Below, one piece after another: positions 13,336 through 23,459 of a DNA stretch of 64,000 nucleotides; position 1 is the stretch's first letter, and every line of letters begins with the position of its first letter. Source of the stretch: Seriola aureovittata (lineage: Eukaryota; Chordata; Actinopteri; Carangiformes; Carangidae). A program made the position numbers and the translations under genes. Location of the stretch: positions 21,873,853 through 21,937,852 of the forward strand of contig NC_079383.1 of assembly GCF_021018895.1 (NCBI RefSeq). Reading direction: 5' to 3'. The notes beneath the pieces were generated by a model. It saw only the letters and a program-made list of their open reading frames with translations, ran no database searches and was not told the origin of the DNA.

Positions 13336-13800
13336 GTTTGGGGAGTATTTGCTACTTTATGTAAAAGTAGCTATTCCACATTTTAAGTTACTCAGTTTAA
13401 AGTAAAGGTATTGTGTATTTACTGGGCTCAAATAGTAAAATATTAGATGTAAATTAGTAACAAGTAGATATTGTTTTCTAGTGGTCCCTTTAGTTTTAGA
13501 AGCTTCTAGTTAGTATAAGGTACTAATACCACACTGCTTTAATGGATTAGCAAGTATTATCGAAGTTGGTTGAGGTGAAGCTGATTTGTGACTATTTTGT
13601 ATAGGACTGGATAGGATGATCATTTTCATCATAGATTTATCTGATTGTTTGTTTTTTTGATCAATTGGTCCATAAGACAGTGCCAAATGCCATCACAAAT
13701 ACTCAGAGTCCAAACTGACATATCTTAAGTGACATAAATTAAAATAAATAAAAAGAAAAGCAGCAAATTTGAGAAGCTGGAAATGACTGCAAGGACAACA
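13336..13800 (+). repeat. two adjoining decayed teleost dispersed repeats
   Basis: 13336-13620 has the AAAAGTA/AGTAAAGTA-rich look of a very common teleost repeat, including a GGTTGAGGTGAAGCTGATTT segment. 13618-13800 has the order of motifs of the GGGCTGCAACTAA MITE interior: ATTTTCATCATAG, GATCAATTGGTCCATAA, then AAAGAAAAGCAGCAAATTTG. Both are recognised from memory of fish genomes and lack clean ends. Confidence 0.5.
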
Positions 13801-14541
13801 AAGACTTCTCCATACACTTTAATGTGTGTTGAACCCTAACAGTGCATATGTAGTTTAATACACACCCCATAATAGCACCAAAAGTGGAATTTTCCACCTC
13901 TCACACACAGTAAGGTTAGATGAGGTTAGGCTATGTCAGTGTAACAACAGTAGTACACAATGGTGGAAAAAGTATTCAGATCCTAAACTTAAAGGGATAC
14001 TCTGGCACTTTACTCAAGTCAGGAAACTTGTGTGAGACAGATTTAAAAAAAATAATGGTCAAAATTGATGCAGCAGAGCGGCAGATATCCTGAGTTTTGA
14101 TCCCTAGTGTGGGTCAAGGTCCAAAAACTCTGGATTGTGCATTTCCCCTAAAGTAAACAACATTTCTCCCCGATGAATGCACACACCTTTCCACGCCTCC
14201 AGTTTGTAATGCAGGCTTTCTATGATGAACTTGCAGTTGAAGTCTTACTAACTACCACAGAAGCATGTGTTTACTTGTTAATGCAGGTATTTGTACAGAC
14301 GGGACAGTGGATGTAGTGGAAGGGGGGAGGGAGGCCAGTGAGGCTGAACATATGTGGGACCCAGATTTTTGTGCTACACAACAACAACAGCAACAGCTAA
14401 CAGAATAAAGTGTGTGACCATGATGTGAATATTTGCAGTAGCACTGGAGCTGAAAGTGTTAAACATAAAATCTCACTGGACACTGAGGCAGTCATATAAT
14501 ATGATGTTCTTCGTCACAGTTTAAAATACCAAAATTAAATA

Positions 14542-14594
14542 TAATATCCAATAATACAATGTATTACTAATGATATAACAATCTGAAATGACTG
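14542..14594 (+). repeat. 53-bp direct repeat, copy 1 (before acot9 exon 1)
   Basis: It matches 15285-15337 at 49 of 53 positions, with shared core CCAATAATACAAT and shared end AACAATCTGAAATGACTG. The similarity trails off upstream. The two copies bracket acot9 exon 1. Confidence 0.8.
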
Positions 14595-14900
14595 ATAAGA
14601 TAAGACACAGCCCAAACTCTCCAGAAGGTCTTATCAGTTCACCTTTACACACAGGGAGAAGTGCCTGACAGGCTGTACTCAGGGTCTAAAGACCCACTGC
14701 TCTGGGACGGAGCGTCTTACGTCATTAAGAGGTGGGCGTGGCCTGAAAGGCAATACGGAAGCCTCCTGTCCAGCTTCTTTTTGACCGCCTGGCACGACAC
14801 CACTCTGAGGAGGGAAAACCAGTTGCTTTCTCCCTTTTAACCCGCTCACCTGATTTATTTGGACACCTGAAGCTGTAACTCTGTCACCCCGGACTCTACG

Positions 14901-17774
14901 ATGCTCTCCCCGAGGTCAGTGCCGGTAAAAACGTGGTCAAAGTCATCGCTAACTGTTAGCATGCTTACAATGCAGCTAATTAAAGCCAGAAACAGTAAAT
15001 AGCCTCATGAGGTAGATGTGTCGGTGATTCTTGACCTTCAGTGGTGTTTAATGACTCATATGCTGCATGAATGAAGAAATCAGCTTCACCTGGAAACAGT
15101 AAGCCAGGCCCAAACAGGGTGGGGATCCATTGTATACACAGAGGGTGGTGCCATGTTCATACCACTGCTACAGAAAGTACTAGAAATACTTACTAATGCT
15201 CAGATTAAGATTAGCATTAAAGATTATATGAGGATTTTATAAAATATGTTATTCTTCATTGTTAAAAGTACCAACATTAACTAATAATATCCAATAATAC
15301 AATATATTGTTAATGATCTAACAATCTGAAATGACTGTTTTTGCATAATGATTAATTTTGCTTTTAAATCTTTAAGATAAAATAAGATTTACATTTTGTT
15401 GGTAAAACTGAATCCTGAAGCTCTTGTTATTTTATATAGATGTTATATATATAATATGCATGTGAAGTCTTATTGTACAGTTTGACTTGTAGGTGCAGCT
15501 CTCACATGAATGCACTGGAGTAAAAAGTAAAGTATCTGAAATTCAGTAAAGATAAAAGTTTCAAGTGACAAGTAAAATGAAATATTGTAATGAGTAATGA
15601 GTAAAAGCCACAGCTATGAGGTAATGTCACTATATTATATAAAACTGTCTGTACTGACTCTGCTCCGTCACTTTCCTCCTGTGTTAATAATGGAACAAGT
15701 TGGAGCAGATGCTTTTACAAACAAAGCTGCTGAAGAGAGATGAAGTGTCTGACAACAACATGGCAGCCAGCAGTGTGTGTGTGTGTGTGTGTCTGTCTGT
15801 CTGTCTGCCTGTCTGTCTGTGTGTGTGTTTGCTCAGCTGTTCATTCACTGTGGATTACAGACAGAACAGATGCTTTAAACCGCTATAATTAGAAGAGGAG
15901 GATGTATCTGTGCTTCTTGATCTTAATGTTATTTTGGGATTTTTTTTGTCATGTCCTCATGTGCGCTGCAGGTTCCTGCTGCTCCGGTCGGCTGCGTCCT
16001 TGACGACCAGGTCGCTCTGCGCTGGTGGGGTGTCGAAGCACGGCAGGGCGCCAGACATGGCTGATGGTAAGATTGAATCCATTCATCCTGACTTTTGAAA
16101 TGACCTGCAGAGAAATACCTGCACATAATATCCTAAAGGAGTTTTTTAAATCGAAAACAACTGGACTAGGTTATTTGTCTGGGAAGACGTTTCACCTCTC
16201 ATCCAAGAGGCTTCATCAGTTCATGTACGCATCTGACCAGGCTAGGACTGGTCCTACTTTCTGGTGTGGAGACCCAGGTATTTAACCTCTTGTGAGCGTT
16301 CACAAGGCTGATGATGTCACTGACTCCCTTTTGTGCTCCAAGTGTCAACGACAGTCGTTTGCATGACTGTTGTTGGTGGAAAATTGGTTTCGACTTCGTT
16401 AGTTCTCTATTGTGTTATAACGACAGTCGTTGGAGTCACTCGCCACTTGTGAACAGTTGTTATTCTTTGAGGCTAGATTGTTGAGTCTCCTGGGAAGGGA
16501 TGAAAGGGCAGCATTGTAAATTGGAGATAGGTGGTGTCTGAGACCTCCTCCCCTGTTGAGGGATGGTTTCTCTACTTTTACATAGATGGCCTCTTTTACT
16601 CCTCTTTTGAACGAGGTTCGAGCACTGAAGAAGTTGAAACCAATTTTCCACCAACGACATCTTCCCAGACAAATAACCTAGTCCAGTTGTTTTCGATTTA
16701 AAAAACTCCTTTAGGATACTATGACCAGGACAAATGAGAATATACACAGGCTTACCTGCACATAATCAGAATCTTTGCCTGTCGCCAGCGAAAAAGCTAA
16801 AAGAAGAAATGAGTGTGAAGCTGATCCTCCAGGGAAATGACTCCATACTGTTCAGAAATGTGTTTTAAATTTAAATGAAACAAGACACCAAACAATTAAC
16901 TTAACTGTTTAAATATAGAATAACTGGAAATGAGACTTTATATACTTTACATGTCTGACCTCCTCATGACTAGTGACTGTTTGTTCTGTGATGTTTTGTT
17001 TTTGTAGAACTGGTGGATGTTGTTGTTTCCAGATCTGAAAACGTGTAGAATAAAGAAGAAAAAACATGTTAATCCCAAATTAATCAATTGCAAATGAGCA
17101 GCTTTATTGATTAGTCATTGATTGGTTATAATTCTGACATAATCACTTGCTGGATTTTGAGTGTTATTGTAACAAACACATCCTCACATGCACCCAGACT
17201 CATCCTCTGACCTTTCACCCTACAGATGATTTAATCATGTTTGTTTCTCCACAGGAAATCCACTCTTACACGTGTCAAATGGTGTGTGTTGGTAAAACCC
17301 AGACAAATCCTAACTACCTAGTAATTCTTTTCTAATTTGCTCTAGTTGCTCGTTAACTCTCCTTTTGCATGTTTCCCCCACCGACTTGTCATCCACTCTT
17401 TTACCTGAAGGGCACCTTGTTTCACATGCAGCTTCTTTTCCTGTGCACCCGTTCTGCCTCTCTGTAGGTCTGGATCTAATGCTCCCTCCGGCTGGATCTC
17501 TGTTCCTGCTCCACAGTAGAGCTAAACCCTCCCTGCAGCATTCGTAGGTGGCGTGTGTTAACTTCATCTCTTCCTCCGTCTGTGCCACTGAGCTTCAGTG
17601 TTTTGTTACAGCTGGTTACCATGTGATGGCCGCCTCCGTCCGACTGCTTCTCTTCTCTCTGTTGTTTTACGTCCGCTCACCGTTTGGGCCTCGATGTGCT
17701 GCAGCCTCCAGACAAACAGACAGAAGGTTTCACAGTTGAAGCTGATACCAGATCAGTGCACTAATTTAAATATG

Positions 17775-17823
<49 letters not shown>

Positions 17824-18732
17824 ACTGCTGTACATAATCACAGTGCCAAACAGTATTTAGTGCCTGTGCCGCAAAATGCAAACAGTTTGTGTCTGAAGGC
17901 TGCAGCCGTGAACAGTCTCAGTGTCAGACTTCTGACTTCTGGAAGTTGTGGTGTTTTCACTGCACGACCGTCACACAGAGAAAACACACACATACACACA
18001 AGTACTGACTGAGTCTTCTGTGTTTTTCAGTGCGGAACAGGCTGAGAGAAATCGTAGGAGCTTCCACCAACTGGAGGTACTGAACCAAAAAACAGCTGTT
18101 GTGTTTCGTTTGGTCTCATATTGTCATCACACTCAGTCTCCAGTCAAAACTCTCATTCGCTTTAGTTTTTATTCTGTTATTTCTATTTCTCTGTCTTTTT
18201 TCATGCATGTGTTTGTGTGTGTTGGTTTTTTCAGTATACACATGCATTTGTTGTATTATTGCTGGATGTAAAGTTGTCTGGCAAATAATACCAATTATAC
18301 ATCACAAACAAAATAATTCTAACAGGATTATGAATCTGAGCAGAAAGTATTTACACATGTCAGTAAGTGACCGGCTGCTGTACTTGGTGTTATTGACATA
18401 TTTTACATCTGTGAGAATTTGTGGATATTTTTAGAGACTTACTCACTTTATTTCAGTTAAGAAAAGAGAAAAGGGGAAAAAATGAAATGGATATTTACCA
18501 GCAACAGATCCAGGAAGTTTCATATGTATTAATGTAGTTTGTAATGTCCTCCGCAGCGACCACAAGAACGCCATGGCAGAGCGAGTGCTGCTGTCGTCCA
18601 TGTTGGCGAAGTCGCAAAACGACCTTCCAGCAAAGACGATGAAAGACAGTTACCTGGAGGTTCACCTGCCTCTGGGCTCCGAGCCACAGCTCAGAGAGAA
18701 GTACCTGACCTTCCACAACACCGTCAGGTATG

Positions 18733-18815
<83 letters not shown>

Positions 18816-21585
18816 CAGTACCAGTATGTGGTAACCAACCATAACAGAAGATTCTCGTCTCCCTCGGACTCACTTCTCTTCTTCTTTGCAGGTTTGGTCG
18901 TATCCTGGAGGACTTGGACAGTTTAGCAGGTATCACAGTTTACTTACAGAACTATCATATTATACATTATTATACATCATTATACACATTATACATTTCT
19001 CATTTCTCTCCTCAGTTCTCATATCTTACTCTCACACCTACAACCCGGAGCTGAAGAGGTCTCCTCTGTCGATTGTCACCGCCCTGGTGGACAAAATAGG
19101 TAAGAGTCTCTCATGTGAAGTGAAGGATCACACCGCAGATGGTTTTCGTCTGGTCCTGAAAACCTTTATTCAGTCAGTTTGGCTCTTTGACGTCAGTAGA
19201 GTTGAACTGAATGATCTGCTGATTATTTTCTGATCTATAAAATGTCAGAAAACAGTGAAATAAAAGGCAAAGCGACGTCTTCAAACGTCTTGTTTCGTCC
19301 GACTAACATCTGAAACCCACAGATATTCAGTTTATTATAATGGAAGACAAAGAAAACCAGCAGATATTCTTAGACATTAAATATAAAATGCACAACAAGC
19401 ACATTTCTGCCATTTTTGCTTTGAAAAATCAGACCCTAACGATTAATCAGTTGTCTGAATCGCTGCAGAAGAATCTTCAGTTAATTAATTGTTTTGGCTC
19501 AAGATGTCAGCACCTCCTTCGACCTCCGACCTTTAGTGTTATGTGTCACTTCCTGTGGTTGATTTTAGTCCTGAAACTATCAGTCAATTAATCAATTAAC
19601 AGTTTTAATTTTGTTTGACTCATCAGCAACTACATTAAACAGCTGGTTTTCTTTGTTTTACATCATTATGAAGTGAATATTTTGGGGGTTTTTGACTCTT
19701 GATTGGACAAAACTTTTGTTGTTCAGACATGAGGCAGCACATCATCTATCCCGACTGCGACATCAAGTTCACTGGTCATGTGACGTGGGTGGGAAAGACG
19801 TCTATTGAAGCCAAGATGCACATGTCACAGGTAGACACACACACCTGCACACACTCAGACACAGACAGTATTTATATTATATCCCGCCCAGACTGTTTGA
19901 TTGACAGGTGACAGAAACCAGAACTCAACATCAAGAGAATCACAAATGCAGCAGATCAGCTCTTAGATATCTTCCTGAAATGAAACATAAACCATAAAGT
20001 AAAGCCCTGTGTCTTCCTGCAGTACCGCGATGGAGCTTATTCCCCGGTCCTGGATGCTACGTTTGTCATGGTGGCCCGGGACCCGGAGAACAAGAGGTGA
20101 GGACGCTGGCGGACGGACTGACGCTGGGATGGTGGATGGGGATTTACAGAATGAACAGAATGAACTGCAGGTGAGGGTCAGTGCCAGTGTGTGGAGTCTG
20201 TTTACACTCTCTCTTCCTGTTTGTTTCAGGGCAGCGTTTGTAAATCCTCTGAAGCCGGACGGACCAGAGGAGGAGAAAATCTTCCAGGAAGGAGAAGGTA
20301 TGTTTGATTTCATCACCATGGTTAAGATGATAGTTTTTTATCCTTTTAGATGATTATGACGTCTTCTCTCCCTCTTCTCTGTTTCCTGCATCGTGTGATC
20401 GTGTTTCCCAGCTAATAAATCTCGCCGTGTGGAGCTGAGCACGGCGTCGCTGCTGAAGGTTGCTCCTACAGATGAGGAGAGGAAGATCGTCCACAGCCTC
20501 TTCCTCAACACCCTGGATTCAAAGTACGGCTGAGAAATAATGAAATTATACATGCACTTGATAAGAGTTTAGTCGCACCAGATTCAACTTTCCCTTTTTA
20601 TTTAAATTGAAGTTTGTTGATTTAAAGGTCAAAGTCAAAGTTTGGGAACAAAATCCAGAAACATTATTTAACCCGAGCCACCGGTGACATCATCAGGTGG
20701 TCCGGCTCCCGTGGGTGTACATCAACAAAATATTTAAACGGCTCAAACAATAGGTGCTAAATTGTTATTGTAGGTTTTACGGTTCGTATATTCGACGGTG
20801 TGTTTGCGTCTCCTCCAACAGGACGGTGAGTTTCCGCAGCAGAGTTCTGCCTCCAAACTCAGCGTGGATGGAAGACGGCAAACTGAAAGGGCTGGAGATC
20901 TGCCACCCGCAGGTGAGAGGAGGCAACAGCTGGAAAACAGAATAAAAAACATTAATGTTCATTGTTCATGTTCTTGCACTTTTTATTGTGGTTGTAGATT
21001 TCATTTTAAATGGATAAAATTGCCATTTTGGGAACATTATTTCACAATTTCAGCCTTAATTTTTTCAAGTTGAGGCTGAAATTGATTAATTAATCAGTTG
21101 AATGGGTGAAAAAAAAAAAAACTAACTATCTTGATAATCAATGAGTTGTTTCAATGATTTCTTTATGCAAACATTCTCTGGTTTCAGCCTTTAAATGTGA
21201 CGGTTTGTTGCTTTTTTCTGTGTTTGTATTGTTTTAAACTGAATATGGTGATTGACAGTCGAAACAGTGAGTGGAGGTTAAATCCGTGTGTGTGTGTTTG
21301 ATGTGACCAGGAGAGAAACATCTTCAACAGGATATTCGGAGGTTTCCTGATGAGGAAGGCGTACGAGCTGGGCTGGGCCAACGCCTGCTCCTACGGGTGA
21401 GAGATTCTGATCATGTGACCGCGTTCAGAGCAGAATCATTTACGTTTGTTTGGCGTGAAGTTTTAAACTGAGTCCCGTCCCCTGGTGTGTGTGCTGCAGA
21501 GGATGTCGACCAACTCTGGTGGCTGTTGATGACATCCTCTTCCAGAAGCCCGTGGACATCGGCTCCTTGCTGCTGCTCTCGTCAC

Positions 21586-21682
<97 letters not shown>

Positions 21683-21920
21683 CTAACTCAGGGTTAAGGT
21701 TAGTAAATTATAAATTATAAATAGTTTGCATCTGTTTTTCAACTTGTGTGTGTGTGTGTGTTTCAGGTGTGTTACACGCAGGGGAAGTACATCCAGGTCA
21801 GAGTTCACAGCGAGGTGTTCGACCCGCTGACCCGCCAGCACAACACCACCAACGTCTTCCACTTCACCTTCGCTTCAGACCGCGACGTCCCCAACATCAT
21901 CCCACAGACATATGGAGGTA

Positions 21921-21981
<61 letters not shown>

Positions 21982-22140
21982 CTTGTTAAATTATATAGAT
22001 ACAAATATAACAAAAGTAAATAAATGCTGTGTTACTTTACCGTCTGAAACATTTGATGCTGGTGTTTTTGTGTTTGTCCGACAGAGTCGATGTTGTACCT
22101 GGACGGAAAGAGACACTTTAACCAAACTGTGGAGCACTGA
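14901..22140 (+). CDS. acot9: acot9, mitochondrial acyl-CoA thioesterase 9
   Basis: Fifteen exons join in phase: 14901-14914, 15972-16066, 18031-18076, 18557-18727, 18892-18929, 19016-19099, 19727-19830, 20023-20096, 20230-20297, 20412-20523, 20822-20912, 21311-21396, 21500-21587, 21767-21917 and 22085-22140. The product is 425 residues (human ACOT9 is 439). An Arg/Ser/Leu-rich N-terminus (MLSPRFLLLRSAASLTTRS) without acidic residues fits a mitochondrial transit peptide. Two HotDog domains follow, roughly 75-200 and 275-390, with family landmarks REIVGASTNWRDH, VRFGRILEDLDSLAVLI, GHVTWVGKTS, NIFNRIFGGFLMRKAYELGW and the end MLYLDGKRHFNQT. The enzyme hydrolyses acyl-CoA to free acid and CoA in the mitochondrial matrix. 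Only the donor at 14914 keeps exon 1 in frame; the one at 14924 leads to a stop. Introns 4, 13 and 14 are largely dinucleotide repeats. Confidence 0.93.
15285..15337 (+). repeat. 53-bp direct repeat, copy 2 (acot9 intron 1)
   Basis: Partner of 14542-14594 (49/53 identical). Downstream, 15488-15610 is rich in AGTAAA/AGTAAAGTA motifs like the repeat at 13336, so both copies may be pieces of one dispersed family. Confidence 0.75.
16116..16129 (+). repeat. 14-bp target site duplication, left copy
   Basis: TACCTGCACATAAT occurs here and again at 16753-16766, directly bordering the inserted element 16130-16752. Confidence 0.85.
16130..16752. mobile_element. rearranged Penelope-like retroelement fragment in acot9 intron 2
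   Basis: A 623-bp insertion is bounded by exact 14-bp duplications. The arms 16130-16187 and 16660-16717 are perfect 58-bp inverted repeats. A further, near-perfect inverted pair lies inside (about 16373-16398 and 16632-16656). On the minus strand, 16441-16611 translates to FKRGVKEAIYVKVEKPSLNR followed by GGGLRHHLSP. This is the C-terminal end of the GIY-YIG endonuclease region of Penelope-like elements (recognised, not searched). The rest of the reverse transcriptase is absent, so the copy is dead. The right arm continues into CTATGACCAGG, the usual 3' end in fish copies. The body lies in minus orientation and the right end in plus orientation, so the copy was inverted on insertion. It starts only 64 bp after the exon 2 donor. 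Confidence 0.75.
16753..16766 (+). repeat. 14-bp target site duplication, right copy
   Basis: TACCTGCACATAAT, identical to 16116-16129. Confidence 0.85.
16767..18030 (+). other. acot9: remainder of acot9 intron 2
   Basis: Non-coding. It contains a (TG)n array at 17775-17821 and no recognisable exon. The open frames on both strands at 17310-17740 resemble no known protein. Confidence 0.6.
17775..17821 (+). repeat. (TG)n microsatellite, acot9 intron 2
   Basis: About 23 uninterrupted TG units in the transcribed strand. Confidence 0.95.
18734..18813 (+). repeat. (CA)n microsatellite, acot9 intron 4
   Basis: About 39 CA units start 7 bp after the exon 4 donor and fill half of the 164-bp intron. 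Confidence 0.95.
19205..19520 (+). repeat. degenerate MITE copy in acot9 intron 6
   Basis: Motif order is CTGATTATTTTCTGATCTATA, AAATGTCAGAAAAC, GACGTCTTCAAACGTCTTGTT, AGATATTCAGTTTATTATAA and GATTAATCAGTTG. This is the internal layout of the GGGCTGCAACTAA family seen elsewhere in the window. The ends are eroded. Confidence 0.55.
21060..21265 (-). repeat. degenerate MITE copy in acot9 intron 11, reverse orientation
   Basis: It contains ATTGATTAATTAATCAGTTG, then TTCTCTGGTTTCAGCC, then AAACTGAATATGGTG. The order matches the reverse of the copy at 19205. Confidence 0.5.
21588..21681 (+). repeat. (GT)n microsatellite starting at the exon 13 splice donor
   Basis: About 47 GT units begin exactly at the intron 13 donor (CAG then GTGTGTGT) and occupy half of the 179-bp intron. 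The array itself supplies the 5' splice site. A second short GT run lies at 21745-21760, just before the exon 14 acceptor. Confidence 0.95.
21921..21981 (+). repeat. (CA)n microsatellite, acot9 intron 14
   Basis: About 30 CA units start 4 bp after the exon 14 donor. In the transcript they are complementary to the GU array of intron 13. Confidence 0.95.
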
Positions 22141-22194
22141 CAGATCAAATCTACTTCCTGCTAAAGCCATTCAGCGTCTGACCAATGAGGTCTA

Positions 22195-22198
<4 letters not shown>

Positions 22199-22276
<78 letters not shown>
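22199..22276 (+). repeat. (TG)n microsatellite, acot9 3' UTR
   Basis: About 39 TG units start 58 bp after the acot9 stop codon, so the mature mRNA would carry a long GU repeat. Confidence 0.95.
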
Positions 22277-22277
<1 letters not shown>

Positions 22278-22549
22278 CATTAGTATATCGTTTTATATCA
22301 CGCTTTGCACATTATTCACATCCCACCTGGTGACATTTTGATTCCTGTTACATTGTTTGTTCTGGTGGTTTACGTTAACTGTTGTTTGGATCACTACAGC
22401 AGAAACAAAAAGACAGCTTCTATTTTATTTACTCAGCGTTTACAGCGTCTCTGCACTCACATTTTACAGAAGAAAACCAAACAAATGTTTGGTTTCCTGT
22501 CCTTGTCGTAACCTCATGAATCTCTGGTTCACTGTGTGCATGACGCTAC

Positions 22550-22555
22550 AATAAA
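22550..22555 (+). terminator. acot9: acot9 polyadenylation signal AATAAA
   Basis: Canonical hexamer 410 bp after the stop. A second AATAAA lies at 22710-22715 and could give a longer 3' end. Confidence 0.5.
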
Positions 22556-22794
22556 ATCTGTTACATTTTTATATTTTACTGTCGCTTACACGCACAAACG
22601 CCTTTACTTTTGTTTTTTGTTTGGAATGGGAAGCTTTATCCTGGATGTGTCTGACAGCTGCGAAAGGAACGATGGAGTCATTGTTTTTAGCCTTAAGTTA
22701 CTCAAATGCAATAAATGAATTATTTATCCTGACTATACAGATGTGGTTGTTTCTTTTCTTTCTTTATGTTCTAATATAAGTGATTTTAGACCTA

Positions 22795-22795
<1 letters not shown>

Positions 22796-22836
<41 letters not shown>
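22796..22836 (+). repeat. (TCTA)n microsatellite
   Basis: About ten TCTA units between acot9 and pdha1. They are followed by an A/T-rich stretch with repeated AAATAAATA motifs up to about 22995. Confidence 0.9.
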
Positions 22837-23300
22837 ATCAAATAGAAGCAATAAATAAATGCAAATAAATAAATGTAGAAAAATAAATTCATGAATATAA
22901 AATGTGGAAATAGATAAATACAGACATAAATAAATATGTGTAGGAATAAATATATAAATACATTTGTAACAAATGTAGAAATAAAAATGTAAATTTAGGT
23001 TAATCTAATTTAATTATACAGCACAGCCAAGTGCCATACACACAGATGCAAATTTTCAGATGCCACACTTTTATGTTTTTTTAAAGAAATTGAAACTTTT
23101 CATTAAAATAATTGAATATTTTGTTGAAAAAACAAGCCTATATTCTCTATTTGGCCCTGCAAAATTTACGGTTTGTTCCTTTAATTAGTATCATCCCGCT
23201 TATTCACAGCTTATATAATTTTTTGTTGTCTTTAATTATATATTTCTATATTTACAGTGATTTTAATGCAGCTTTTTTTTGTTTTAAGAAGCGAAGGTTT
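22837..23300. other. acot9-pdha1 intergenic, AT-rich
   Basis: Low-complexity AT-rich sequence without a recognisable gene. Confidence 0.6.
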
Positions 23301-23459
23301 ATTTGCAGGCATCTATAAAAGCCTCGCGGAACCAATGCTCTGCTCGGCCAGTTTTCACCGAGCGCATTTCCGGGACGGACACTAACAAAGTATTTAGCAG
23401 CTCACCGCGCCTTAGAGCCGTTAATTAATCCCTTCAGAGGCCGGTCGCAGCTCAGTAGC
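23301..23459 (+). promoter_or_regulatory. pdha1: pdha1 promoter and leader
   Basis: The sequence turns from AT-rich to GC-rich here. Visible elements are a TATAAAA-like string at 23314-23320, a CCAAT at 23332-23336 and an ETS-like TTTCCGGG near 23367, followed by the ATG at 23460. Assignments rest on consensus matches only. Confidence 0.45.

Larger units (their letters stand above)
12941..14900. promoter_or_regulatory. divergent sat1/acot9 promoter interval
   Basis: About 2 kb separates the two start codons. The sat1 side has a TATA box at 13149-13156 in a GC-rich leader. The acot9 side has TTACGTCA (CRE/ATF-like) at 14717-14724 and GGTGGGCGTGGCC (KLF/Sp-like) at 14731-14743, about 160-180 bp before the acot9 ATG. 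The middle is filled with decayed repeats. Site functions are inferred from consensus only. Confidence 0.5.

Noticed and set aside
16460..16747. 95-codon minus-strand frame in the Penelope-like insert
   Set aside because: It is a shadow frame; the true endonuclease fragment is in a different minus frame (16441-16611).
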